Shown: one piece after another, positions 51,486 through 59,982 of the stretch
Numbering within the stretch: position 1 is the stretch's first letter
Layout of the letters: each line of letters starts with the position of its first letter
Assembly (NCBI GenBank): GCA_963840535.1
Contig: CAWIZJ010000040.1
Coordinates: 1 to 64,000, forward strand
Origin: VAZQ01 sp963840535
Lineage (GTDB): Bacteria; Pseudomonadota; Alphaproteobacteria; Rhizobiales; Xanthobacteraceae
Length of the DNA: 64,000 nucleotides
Reading direction: 5' to 3'
The notes under the pieces: generated by a model
The model's input: the letters and a program-made list of their open reading frames with translations, nothing else
Told to the model about the DNA's origin: nothing
Databases searched by the model: none
Made by a program: the position numbers and the translations under genes

Positions 51486-51559
51486 TGCGGTGTCTTTGAC
51501 GTTCCGATCAGTCTCGCGGCGGTTCCGTCATCGGAACGTCAAAGACAAAACCGCACTAG
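51483..51559. repeat. MITE-like inverted repeat, TAGTGCGGT type
   Basis: TAGTGCGGTGTCTTTGACGT and TCCGAT pair with ATCGGAACGTCAAAGAC...ACCGCACTA: a stem of about 25 bp with a 3-base bulge and a 21-base loop. The TA at each end suggests a TA target site. It provides the stop codon of the SDR gene. Confidence 0.6.
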
Positions 51560-51572
51560 CACCATAGACTTG

Positions 51573-51648
51573 CTAGTGTCCCTTTGCTTCCGACGTTCGC
51601 ACTCGAGCGTGCTGCAATGTGAAGCGAACGTTGGAAGCGGGACACTAG
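51573..51648. repeat. MITE-like inverted repeat, CTAGTGTCCC type
   Basis: CTAGTGTCCCTTTGCTTCCG, ACGTTCGC pairs with GCGAACGTTGGAAGCGGGAC, ACTAG: about 26 paired bases with a 2-base bulge and a 23-base loop. Its right end coincides with the left end of the IS at 51646. Confidence 0.6.
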
Positions 51649-52897
51649 TCGCCCGAATTCAGTCAGATTGAAGGGTATAGATGCTTGAGTTTGATGCGTG
51701 CGTTGGGGGTTGTGAAGTGCCAGTTGGCCTTGGTGTTGTTGGCATTGCGGTCGTGTTCCCAGGCGGCCGTTTCGTCGATGAGGGTTTGTTTGTCGGGGAT
51801 GCGGCGATCGAGGCACTGGGACGATAGGACGCCGAGTTCTGACTCCGCCAGATCGAGCCAACTGCCATGCTTTGGAGTGTAGTGCCATTCGAAGCGCTCG
51901 ACCAGCCGCCTGGCTTCGGCGGCAGGAAAGGCTTCGTAGAGCGAAGCCTTGCCGTGAATGTTGAGATTGTCCTGGACCAGAACGATTGTCTTGGCGTTCG
52001 CGAAGTGGAGATCGGCCAAATCTTTCAAGACGTGAGCATAATCCACGGCGGTGCGGCGATCCGTGACTTTAACATGGCGCCAGCCTTCGAGCGGCGCAAA
52101 CATCATGAAGAGGTTGGCGGTCCCGTTGCGCTCGTACTCGTAATCGAAACGGGCCGGGCGTCCCGCTTTCATCGGGATCGGCACACTCGTTTCGGCAATG
52201 AGCTGCTTTGAGGTCTCGTCCAGACAAACCAGCGGGCAATCGGGATCGCGTGGCCGCGTATAAACGGCCAGCACGTCTTCCATCGCCGCTACGAACGCGC
52301 TGTTGGCCTTCGGTGGGATGACCCATTGCCGTCGGCGATGGGGCTGGAGCGTGTTTTTTTTAGAACCCGCCCGATCGTGCTGTCACTGGCACGATCGACA
52401 ATGTTGAGCTCCACGACTTTGTTCTCCAACAACCGCAAGGTCCAGCGCGCGCGTCCCTTGGGAGGTTTGGAGCATGCCAAGGCAATCAGCTTGGCCTCTT
52501 TCTCGCCGTCAAAAATCGGCGCGACGGCAGGCATTGCCCGTTGTTTGCGGCTCAACACAGCCTCGAAGCCCTCCTCCACCAGTTGCTTGCGCACCCGGTA
52601 AACCATGGACGGGCTGGCATCCAGAGCCTCGATGATCCGGCTGTCGCTCCACCCTTCACCCACCTCCGACACATCGGCCTTCAACAAGATCCGCGCCTTC
52701 AGCAGGCGTTTTGCTGGGCTCTTCCCCCCAAATCAGCGTCGCAAGCTGTTGGCGCTCCTCGCCGCTCAACCTCACCACATACGTCTTTACCGAAATCTCC
52801 TTCGCAGCCATGATTGCCTCCGTCGCCAATAGTGGCGATGAAAGCGAATCACCAAATCCTTACCAAATCCTTTCAAACTGGTTGAAGCGGGCGACTA
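51646..52897 (-). mobile_element. IS630-family insertion sequence
   Basis: About 1.25 kb between TA dinucleotides. The left end TAGTCGCCCGAATTCAGTCA and the inverted right end TAGTCGCCCGCTTCAACCAG share a first block of ten bases and further matches to TTGAA.GG. It encodes one transposase in split frames. It sits precisely against the CTAGTGTCCC inverted repeat. Confidence 0.8.
51663..52811 (-). pseudogene. IS630-family transposase, split frames with A8 slippage site
   Basis: The start MAAKEISVKTYVVRLSGEER at 52811 leads, after a shift near 52725, to AKRLLKARILLKADVSEVGE, WSDSRIIEALDASPSMVYRV (helix-turn-helix) and KGRARWTLRLLENKVVELNI. At a run of eight A (52354-52361) a -1 slip joins LKK to NTLQPHRRRQWVIPPKANSA and the DDE domain: PLVCLDETSKQLIAE, TIVLVQDNLNIHGKASLYEA and HGSWLDLAESELGVLSSQCL. 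The A8 slip is probably programmed, as in many IS630 elements. The first shift is not at a slippery run and may inactivate the copy. Confidence 0.75.
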
Positions 52898-52919
52898 GCC
52901 AGCGGACATCCTTGCCGCG

Positions 52920-54239
52920 TCATCGAAGGAGCAGGCTGGGCAGCCAGGTGGCGAGCGGCGGCCACAAAAAGACGACCAGCATGATCAGAATGCCGAAATA
53001 CATGTAGGGCATCACCGCCTGAATGACCTGCTTCATGGTGATGTGCGGCGGCGCCACGCCTTTCATCGCGAACAGCAGGAGCCCGAACGGCGGGCTCAAG
53101 AGGCCGATCTGCATGCACAGCAGGAACAGAACGCCGAACCAGATCGGATCGACTCCCATGCGCTGCACCAGCGGCATGAAGAACGGCAAGGTGATCATCA
53201 TCATGCTGACTTCATCGACAAAGAAGCCGAGCACGATCAGCAGCGCCATCATGCCGAGAATCACCGCATGAACGGGCAGGTCCTGATCGACCACCGACCT
53301 GATGATGCCGTTGGTGGCGCCGGAAAAGCTCAACACCTGTGCGAAGGTGGTGGCGCCGATGATGATGAACAGGATGGTGCCGGAGATCGCCACCGTGCCG
53401 GTGAGCGACTGCATCAGGTTCTCGAGGCTGAGGCTGCGGTAGAGCCAGCACGCCACGACGGTGGCGGCGGCGCCCAGCGCCGCGGCTTCCGTCGGCGTCG
53501 CCCAGCCCCCGGTCATGGCGCCGACCACCACTCCGAAAATCAGCAGCAGCGGCAGCACATAGATCATGAACGGCCGCCAGCGCGCCAGGCCTCGCGGCGC
53601 GTCCAGCACCGGCGGCTCCGGCGCCAGCGACGGATTGAGCTTTGCCCTGATGACGATATAGCCGATGAACACGGCGCTCAGGATCAATCCGGGTACGATG
53701 CCGCCGACCAGCAGGCCGGCGATCGAGATGCCGGACAGCGAGCCGAGCAGCACCGCGAGCGCCGACGGCGGGATCAGCATGTCGACGCTGCCGATCGCCA
53801 TGATCGGGCCCATCGCCATGCGCGGCTCGTAGCCGCGCGCCAGCATGGTCGGGAGGATGAGGCTGCCCAGCATCGCCGTGGTGGCGATGGTCGAGCCCGA
53901 GATCGCCGAAAAAATCGTGCCCGAAACGATGGTGATGACCGCAAGCCGTCCCGGCACGCGATGGATGAGGGCGGCAACGGCGTCGATCGCCTTGAGCGCC
54001 ACGCGGGTGTGAAAAAGCACCTCCCCCATCAGCACGAAAAACGGAATCGGAGTGAGCGAGAAGCTGGTCACCGACTGCACGGCATTGCGCGCGAGCTGCG
54101 GCAGGCCCGGCTCGCCGCCGAGAAACGCGAGCGCGCCCAGGATATTGATCAACAGGAAGGCGATCGCGACCGGCAGCCCGAGCCCCATGGCCGTGGCGAG
54201 CCCGCCGAAAAGGATGAGACTTGCAGTGACCCAATCCAT
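52920..54239 (-). CDS. TRAP transporter large permease (DctM type)
   Basis: 439 aa integral membrane protein with about a dozen hydrophobic segments. Typical: MDWVTASLILFGGLATAMGL, IPFFVLMGEVLFHTRVALKA, GSTIATTAMLGSLILPTMLA, RMAMGPIMAIGSVDMLIPPS and MQIGLLSPPFGLLLFAMKGV. It couples sodium-driven uptake of organic acids in a TRAP complex. The small subunit gene lies 7 bp upstream. No periplasmic DctP gene is in the neighbourhood. Confidence 0.9.
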   Translation of the reverse strand: MDWVTASLILFGGLATAMGLGLPVAIAFLLINILGALAFLGGEPGLPQLARNAVQSVTSFSLTPIPFFVLMGEVLFHTRVALKAIDAVAALIHRVPGRLAVITIVSGTIFSAISGSTIATTAMLGSLILPTMLARGYEPRMAMGPIMAIGSVDMLIPPSALAVLLGSLSGISIAGLLVGGIVPGLILSAVFIGYIVIRAKLNPSLAPEPPVLDAPRGLARWRPFMIYVLPLLLIFGVVVGAMTGGWATPTEAAALGAAATVVACWLYRSLSLENLMQSLTGTVAISGTILFIIIGATTFAQVLSFSGATNGIIRSVVDQDLPVHAVILGMMALLIVLGFFVDEVSMMMITLPFFMPLVQRMGVDPIWFGVLFLLCMQIGLLSPPFGLLLFAMKGVAPPHITMKQVIQAVMPYMYFGILIMLVVFLWPPLATWLPSLLLR

Positions 54240-54246
54240 GCTCGTC

Positions 54247-54762
54247 TCAACCCGGCGAGGTCACGTCGCCGCGGCGCGCAGGATGGTCGCCGAACAGTCG
54301 ATGGAGACGAAGCAGGAACTCGATGGCGAGCAGGAGGAAGAGGACGGGCAGCGGTGCCAGCAGCCACCATTCCGGGAATACGAGATTCTTGATGGTGATC
54401 GAGCCGAGCCGAAGGCTCTCGCCGGTCATGACCACGCCGTACCACACGAAAACGAGGCAGACCAGCAGGCCCAGCAGGTCGCTCGCAGCCTCCAGCAGCC
54501 ATGCTACGCGCGGCGGCACGGCGTTGAGCACAAGATCGATGCGCACATGCTGGCCGCGCCGCAACAGCCACGGCGCCGTCAGCAGGGTCATGAGATAGAG
54601 CGCATATTCGGAAACCTCGTTTGCCCATACGAAGCCGCGGCGCGTCGTGTTGCGCAATATGATATCGGCGGTGACGCTCACCACCATGGCCAATAGAATC
54701 AACGCGGCGAGGATCGCGAGCGCATCGAACAGCCGGCCGAAGAAAAGCGAGAGGCGGGCCAT
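54247..54762 (-). CDS. TRAP transporter small permease (DctQ type)
   Basis: 171 aa with four transmembrane helices: LFDALAILAALILLAMVVSV, YALYLMTLLTAPWLLRRGQH, AASDLLGLLVCLVFVWYGVV, WLLAPLPVLFLLLAIEFLLR. The LRRGQHVRIDLV motif after helix two is standard for DctQ. It partners the large permease downstream. Confidence 0.85.
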   Translation of the reverse strand: MARLSLFFGRLFDALAILAALILLAMVVSVTADIILRNTTRRGFVWANEVSEYALYLMTLLTAPWLLRRGQHVRIDLVLNAVPPRVAWLLEAASDLLGLLVCLVFVWYGVVMTGESLRLGSITIKNLVFPEWWLLAPLPVLFLLLAIEFLLRLHRLFGDHPARRGDVTSPG

Positions 54763-54766
54763 GGGG

Positions 54767-55210
54767 CTAGGGCTTCACGCGCTTGAACGCGATGAGGACA
54801 TACCCGGACCCGTTCTTTGCCTCGAAGGCGGCGGGCCGACGTTCGTCCAGGTTTGGTGCATTGTCGCAGATCGTCAGCGTGTCGCCGTCGAGTTCAAAAA
54901 TCCCCTTCCACGCCTTGCCCTTCAGGACCCCTTCCGTATGCTCGAAGTCGATCGCCGCCGGCTTCGCGCTCGGGTCCAGACGGACGGTTCCCGCGTAGAG
55001 GGGCTTGCCGTCCTCGGACTGGATCTGGAAGCGGTTGCCGGTAAAGGAGAGCCGATGTCCGACAACGTCGTCGGCTGCTTTGCCGTCGCGTTCCGCCCTT
55101 GTCGCAGTCCAGGTCCCTTGCAGTTGCTTCTGGGCTTCCTGGGCCGGCTGCGCGAGAGCGAGCCCGGTCCCGAGGATCAGCCAGCACATCGCCGAGGTTA
55201 CCCGGTGCAT
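54767..55210 (-). CDS. TIGR03067-type exported protein
   Basis: 147 aa from MHRVTSAMCWLILGTGLALA (signal peptide), chosen because AAGGAGAG lies 6 bp upstream. The body is a beta-barrel-like domain: QKQLQGTWTATRAERDGKAA, DDVVGHRLSFTGNRFQIQSE, DGKPLYAGTVRLDPSAKPAA, IDFEHTEGVLKGKAWKGIFE, LDGDTLTICDNAP. The LQGTW...D...LTF..xFxI..xG pattern is the TIGR03067/lipocalin-like family abundant in Planctomycetes, so lateral origin is possible. Function unknown. It lies directly upstream of dctQ in the same direction. Confidence 0.75.
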   Translation of the reverse strand: MHRVTSAMCWLILGTGLALAQPAQEAQKQLQGTWTATRAERDGKAADDVVGHRLSFTGNRFQIQSEDGKPLYAGTVRLDPSAKPAAIDFEHTEGVLKGKAWKGIFELDGDTLTICDNAPNLDERRPAAFEAKNGSGYVLIAFKRVKP

Positions 55211-55451
55211 AATCGCTCTCCTTGCCATGGGGGCACTAACTCGCCCGACTTGCGGGTCATGCAGACGAAACGGGACAACCGCCGCCGCTGCCGAGACTTG
55301 CCTTAGCCTATCACCCCGATCGGGTCGATCTCGACGCGGCAGCCCGTCCTCCTCCGACCCTAAGGGGGGCGTGCCCTTAATCAGCAATTAAGGATAATCT
55401 GCAATTAATACTGCGGGGACCCGGCTAGGGACGTGTATAGGGGATATTCCA

Positions 55452-56051
55452 ATGCATCTCGCATTTACCCGGCCGGGCTCGGCCGCTGCAGTGCCTGAAC
55501 CAGCAACCGCACCGGCCTCATCAGACGAAATGCTCCTCGCTCGTATAGCAAATGGCGATGGCCTCGCCATGCGGGCGCTGTTCGTCCGTCAACGGACGCC
55601 GGTCTATCGTTGGCTGTTGCGCTTCGTCAGTAATGAGAGCTTGGCGGAGGATCTGCTGAGCGAGGTCTTCCTAGATGTGTGGCGTCACGCAGGTCGATTC
55701 GAATCTCGCTCCTCCGTGTCGACGTGGCTGATAGCCATTGCCCGCAACAAGGCGCTGTCGGCACGTCGACGTCGGACAGACGCGGAGTTGGACGAAAGAA
55801 TTGAGCGCACCGTGGCCGATCCGACGGACAATCCTCAAGTAGTGCTCGAGAAGAAGAATCGGGGCGAGTTGTTGCGCCAAGCCTTGATTAACCTGTCGCC
55901 TAAGCACCGAGAGATCATTGATCTCGTCTACTACCATGAGAAGTCCATTGACGAAGTCGCGCAAATTCTTGAAGTGCCATCCGCAACGGTAAAGACACGC
56001 ATGTTCTACGCTCGGCAAAAATTGGTTGAATCGATTAAATGGCTGCACTGA
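55452..56051 (+). CDS. RNA polymerase ECF-type sigma factor (second copy)
   Basis: 199 aa. Region 2 is RFVSNESLAEDLLSEVFLDV, WRHAGRFESRSSVSTWLIAI, ARNKALSARRRR. Region 4 is NLSPKHREIIDLVYYHEKSI, DEVAQILEVPSATVKTRMFY. It is clearly paralogous to the sigma factor at 1304: both have the SSVSTWLxAIARNKALS block and HREVIDLVYYH. No anti-sigma gene is adjacent. Upstream, two GCAATTAA repeats flank an AT-rich stretch that may hold the promoter. Confidence 0.9.
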   Translation: MHLAFTRPGSAAAVPEPATAPASSDEMLLARIANGDGLAMRALFVRQRTPVYRWLLRFVSNESLAEDLLSEVFLDVWRHAGRFESRSSVSTWLIAIARNKALSARRRRTDAELDERIERTVADPTDNPQVVLEKKNRGELLRQALINLSPKHREIIDLVYYHEKSIDEVAQILEVPSATVKTRMFYARQKLVESIKWLH

Positions 56052-56256
56052 AGCCATAGCCCGTAGCCGCGCGCGTTACGTTGATCGTGGGCCAAAGCCA
56101 GCGCCGAACGATGACTTGCAACGGTGGGCCGCATCAAAGCAAGTGAACAGCTCGAAGGCCGATACAAACGATGCGACGCTCATCGAACCGGTGAAGCAGG
56201 CCGCCTGACTGATGCGCCTGACCGCTCCTAGTAAGTGGTACGGATGCGCCTTATCG

Positions 56257-57234
56257 TCAGCGATCCCCAGCGGCGGCATATTGGCGGCTGCGATTCGTCG
56301 CCCTCAACAGGTCTTTGACGGGGTCCGGCAGCTGTCCGGCGGCGAGCTTGCCGGGCGGGCTTTCAAGACGCTCGACCACGGCGAGGCGGGTGACTTCGCC
56401 TTTGAGGAAGGCGTTGAGGAACTCGGGATAGTTCCTGAAGGATACGCACCCGTGGGACTGGCCGTTCGCACCCAGCAAGAAGGAGTGGGCAAGGATGCCT
56501 GCGCGACCGTGCATCCTGCTGCCGTCGACGGGGTTGAGGCGGATGGCGCGAACCCCATGAAACGTTCGCTCGCGCAAAGTGAGATTGTAGACATTCGGCG
56601 GCGTTGCCCCCCGCATCTTCACGTGCACATGGCGGGGATTGTCCATGAGACCGCCAAAGCCGGAATGGGCCTCCAGCCGGCGGCCGCTCGGCAGGTAGAC
56701 GGTCTGCGCCGTGATATCGTAGATCGCGGTCCGGCCGTCGTCGTGCGGCGGTGGGACCTCCTTGCGCGCTTGCCGGGAGCGAACGTGCGCTTTGGAAACG
56801 GTCGGTTTCGGGGGCGCATCGGCTCGCCGGTTCTGGACGTCCCGATCCGGCGGCAATGTCAGGCTACCCTCGAGTACTCGCGTGGCCGCCCCGACTCTCT
56901 CTTCGAACGACGCCGGACAATCATCGGCCGAGTTGAAACGTTTGCCGAAAGACGCGAAACGATCATGCACAGCGGCGAAACGCTCGTCCAACGACGCGCT
57001 CCGGCACGTGTCCGTCTGCATGCCCCGCCCGGTGGGTGGGGTATCGAATCCAACCTGCGGTCCCACGCTTGCCAGTCGTACGCGATCGACCGGGGGCTCT
57101 GATCCCAGCGGCGCGCGGAACCGGAAAATGTCAGGGTGGATCGTCCCAAAAACGGAAATACCCGGGCCGGGTAATCCGGTGATTGCCGGACCTGCCTGCG
57201 TCCCTGCCGATTTAAGGACGAACCCAAAAAACAT
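56257..57234 (-). CDS. DUF2778 / L,D-transpeptidase-like (Tlde1-type) protein
   Basis: 325 aa. The C-terminal domain is GRTAIYDITAQTVYLPSGRR, LEAHSGFGGLMDNPRHVHVK, MRGATPPNVYNLTLRERTFH, RMHGRAGILAHSFLLGANGQ and the Cys motif SHGCVSFRNYPEFLNAF. HSGFGGxxDxPxxVxxxxxGPxPPxxY and the SHGC centre fit DUF2778, related to YkuD L,D-transpeptidases and to the Tlde1 peptidoglycan-editing effectors. The N-terminal 150 residues are disordered and Arg/Ser-rich. It could be a cell-wall enzyme or a secreted effector; no type VI genes are in view. Confidence 0.8.
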   Translation of the reverse strand: MFFGFVLKSAGTQAGPAITGLPGPGISVFGTIHPDIFRFRAPLGSEPPVDRVRLASVGPQVGFDTPPTGRGMQTDTCRSASLDERFAAVHDRFASFGKRFNSADDCPASFEERVGAATRVLEGSLTLPPDRDVQNRRADAPPKPTVSKAHVRSRQARKEVPPPHDDGRTAIYDITAQTVYLPSGRRLEAHSGFGGLMDNPRHVHVKMRGATPPNVYNLTLRERTFHGVRAIRLNPVDGSRMHGRAGILAHSFLLGANGQSHGCVSFRNYPEFLNAFLKGEVTRLAVVERLESPPGKLAAGQLPDPVKDLLRATNRSRQYAAAGDR

Positions 57235-57483
57235 CGCGGCGATTCAAAACGGAATCGCGCGGATCCCCAATCGAACCAATACGTCCCCCACTCGTACCCC
57301 ACGTCGCCTCTGGCGAAGCGTCCAACGGCAACGCACGTCCCCCGACGCGCGCGGAAGAAAGCATGCTGATTGCGGCAAGAATCGTTCGGCCGATGCGATT
57401 GGCGGGTTCCCGCGAGTTGTTCACCGCTCCGCGAGCGACCGGTCCGACCCTGCTCACCCGCAAGCGGGGAGAGATGAGTGGCG
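57235..57483. other. Gap between peptidoglycan-like and acyl-CoA genes
   Basis: About 250 bp with no accepted gene. A minus-strand frame with YEWGTYWFDWGSARFRFES looks like a possible old N-terminus of the DUF2778 gene in another phase, which would make that gene longer and frameshifted. Confidence 0.35.
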
Positions 57484-58293
57484 TCAGACGACGCCGCTGG
57501 GCGGGAACCTGGGCGGGCGCTTCTCGCGCAACGCCCTGGTCCCTTCCGCCAATTCGGGTCCGGAGAAGCCCAGGAACTCGAGGCCCAGCGAGGCGTCGAA
57601 GATCGGCCCGGCGGCACGCAGCCAGTTGTTGAGCGCATACTTGGTCCAACGGATCGCGTTCGGCGCGCCATCCGCCAGCCGCACCGCAACCTCGAGCGCG
57701 CGCGCCTGCAGCTCCTCCGCCGGCACCGCGAGCGACACCAGCCCGATGCGCTCGGCCTCCTCACCGGTAACGGTCTCGCACAGCAGCAGGTAGTATTTCG
57801 CCTTGGCCATGCCGCACAGCAGCGGCCAGATGATCGCGGCGTGATCGCCGGCGGCGACGCCGAGCTTGGTATGGCCGTCGATCAACCTGGCGGAGTTGGC
57901 GGCTATGGAAATGTCGGCGAGGATCGCCAGCACCAGGCCGGCGCCCACGGCCGCGCCGTTGATCGCCGACACGATCGGCTTGCTGCAATTGATCAGGTTG
58001 TAGACCATGTCGCGCGCCTCCTTCCAAACGCGCATGCGGGTGTCGAAATCCGCGATCATCCGGTCCACGAGATCGAGGTCGCCTCCGGCGGAGAACGCCT
58101 TGCCGGCGCCGGTCAACAGCACGGCATTCACGCTCGGATCGGCGTCGATCACGCGCCAGATCTCGGTCAGGTCGGAGTGCATCTCGCCGTCGGCGGCATT
58201 GAGCCTGTCCGGCCGGTTCATCACGACCCGCAGGACCCGCGGATGCGGTCGATCGATCTCGAGGCGCGAAAAGCGTGCATAGCGTTCTTCCAT
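57484..58293 (-). CDS. Enoyl-CoA hydratase/isomerase family protein
   Basis: 269 aa crotonase fold. The oxyanion-hole segments are NAVLLTGAGKAFSAGGDLDL and KPIVSAINGAAVGAGLVLAI; LIDGHTKLGVAAGDHAAIIW and LCETVTGEEAERIGLVSLAV follow. The typical Glu pair of true hydratases is not obvious (DHAAI at the first site), so another crotonase reaction is possible. It is the last gene of the minus-strand acyl-CoA set. Confidence 0.85.
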   Translation of the reverse strand: MEERYARFSRLEIDRPHPRVLRVVMNRPDRLNAADGEMHSDLTEIWRVIDADPSVNAVLLTGAGKAFSAGGDLDLVDRMIADFDTRMRVWKEARDMVYNLINCSKPIVSAINGAAVGAGLVLAILADISIAANSARLIDGHTKLGVAAGDHAAIIWPLLCGMAKAKYYLLLCETVTGEEAERIGLVSLAVPAEELQARALEVAVRLADGAPNAIRWTKYALNNWLRAAGPIFDASLGLEFLGFSGPELAEGTRALREKRPPRFPPSGVV

Positions 58294-58328
58294 GGGGTGC
58301 TCCGGGATCGTCGGGGTTCAGGTCGGGT

Positions 58329-59948
58329 TCAGGATACGGTCCGCGCCATCACCTCGCGCACGAGCGCGTGACGCTGGATCTTGCCGGTCGGGGTGAACGG
58401 GAACTCCGTGAACAGTTCCAGCCGCTCCGGCAGCTTGTAGGTGGCGACGCTGTCGCCGAGGAAGGCGAGCAGCTCCGCGAGCGTCGGCGCCTCGCCGGGT
58501 CGCGGAACCAGGCAAAGGCAGTTGCGCTCTCCCAGCCGCACGTCGGGGACGCCGACGATGGCGGCGTAGAGGACCCGGGGGTGGGTGTAGAGGATCTCCT
58601 CGATCTCGCGCGGAAAGAACTTCTGGCCGCCGCGGTTGATCATCTCCTTGAGGCGGCCGACGATGCGCAGGCGTCCATCGGCGTCGATGGCACCGAGGTC
58701 GCCGCTGCGGAACCAGCCGTCGGAAAGAAAGGCTTCTGCGTTGGCGACGGGGTTGTTGTGATAGCCGAGATGCACCGAGGGGCCATCGCAGCAGATCTCG
58801 CCCTCCTCCCCGCGCGCAACATCCCCGCCGTCGGCGTCGACCAGCCGCAGCCCCATGTGGCTCGCGGGCACGCCGACCGAGCCCGCCACCCGCTCGGGGT
58901 CGTCGGTCGCGCGGGTATAGGCCTGGTATCCCGTTTCCAGCATCCCGAGCAATTCGAGCAGCACGCCGGGCGCGGCGCGGCGCCAGGCGCGGATGGTCTC
59001 GACCGGCGCGGAGGCGCCACCGCTCACCACGATTCTGAGGCTCGAAAGGTCGCGCCGTACCAGATCGGGCTCCTGCAGAATGGTGGTCAGCGATGCCGGC
59101 GCCGTGGGGATGTAGGTCACGCGTTCGCGCTCGATGAGATCGAGCGCCGCAGTCGGGCGGAAGCGATCGAGCAGCACCGCCTTGGCGCCCGCCAGCACCG
59201 ACTGCACCAGCGTGAGATAGCCCCAGTTGAGGCCGAGCGGCAGCCAGATCAGCATGACGTCGTCGGACGCCAGCCCGAGATCGCCGTTGAGAATGCGGGC
59301 GGCGGCGAGCGTCGTGTTGTGGCTGTGCATGACCCCCTTGGGGTTGCCGGTCGTCCCCGAGGTGAACGCCATGCGCATGACCGCATCGGCATCGGTTGCA
59401 GCCGGCACGAAGCCTGCGGGTGCACCGCGCGCCGCGACCGTATCGTCGAGGCTGACCATGCCGACACGCGGGGTGCCGCGCACGACCGCGGTCTGCGCGA
59501 GCGCGGGAAGCCGCACCTGCAGCCCGGCGGCCATGGTGAGGTGATCGAACGAACGGAACTCGGCGCAGCAGACCAGCATCTTCGCGTCGGCGAAACGCGT
59601 GATGTATTCGAGCTCGCGGCTGCGGAAATCCACGCTGACCGTCACCGCCACTGCGCCGATGCGCTCCAGCGCAAAGAACACGCATGCAAACTCGATCCAG
59701 TTGGGCAGCTGGATCGTGACCACGTCGCCTTTCCCGATGCCGAGCGCGCGCAGCCGGGCGGCCATGCGCTCGATGCCATCGGCCAGCTCCCGGTAGGTCA
59801 CCCGACGCGTCCCGTCGGTCAGCGCCTCGCGATCGGGTGCCGCGCGCACCCACCGCGCCAGCGCCGTGGCGAGGGTCTCGTCGCCCCACAGGCCGGCGCT
59901 TCGCCACCGCGCGGACATGGCCGGCGTCAGACGCGTTTCGAAGGCCAT
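58329..59948 (-). CDS. AMP-dependent acyl-CoA synthetase
   Basis: 539 aa adenylate-forming enzyme. P-loop MRMAFTSGTTGNPKGVMHSH, A5-like LLELLGMLETGYQAYTRATD, A7 GWFRSGDLGAIDADGRLRIV, A8 hinge GRLKEMINRGGQKFFPREIE and catalytic Lys in FTEFPFTPTGKIQRHALVRE. It activates a carboxylic acid, in this context an aromatic or alicyclic acid (cyclohexanecarboxylate-CoA-ligase-like), to its CoA thioester. It lies between the SDR and the enoyl-CoA hydratase, 35 bp from each. Confidence 0.9.
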   Translation of the reverse strand: MAFETRLTPAMSARWRSAGLWGDETLATALARWVRAAPDREALTDGTRRVTYRELADGIERMAARLRALGIGKGDVVTIQLPNWIEFACVFFALERIGAVAVTVSVDFRSRELEYITRFADAKMLVCCAEFRSFDHLTMAAGLQVRLPALAQTAVVRGTPRVGMVSLDDTVAARGAPAGFVPAATDADAVMRMAFTSGTTGNPKGVMHSHNTTLAAARILNGDLGLASDDVMLIWLPLGLNWGYLTLVQSVLAGAKAVLLDRFRPTAALDLIERERVTYIPTAPASLTTILQEPDLVRRDLSSLRIVVSGGASAPVETIRAWRRAAPGVLLELLGMLETGYQAYTRATDDPERVAGSVGVPASHMGLRLVDADGGDVARGEEGEICCDGPSVHLGYHNNPVANAEAFLSDGWFRSGDLGAIDADGRLRIVGRLKEMINRGGQKFFPREIEEILYTHPRVLYAAIVGVPDVRLGERNCLCLVPRPGEAPTLAELLAFLGDSVATYKLPERLELFTEFPFTPTGKIQRHALVREVMARTVS

Positions 59949-59982
59949 GTGACTGCCTCGCTGCCTACTTCATCCGACAGGC

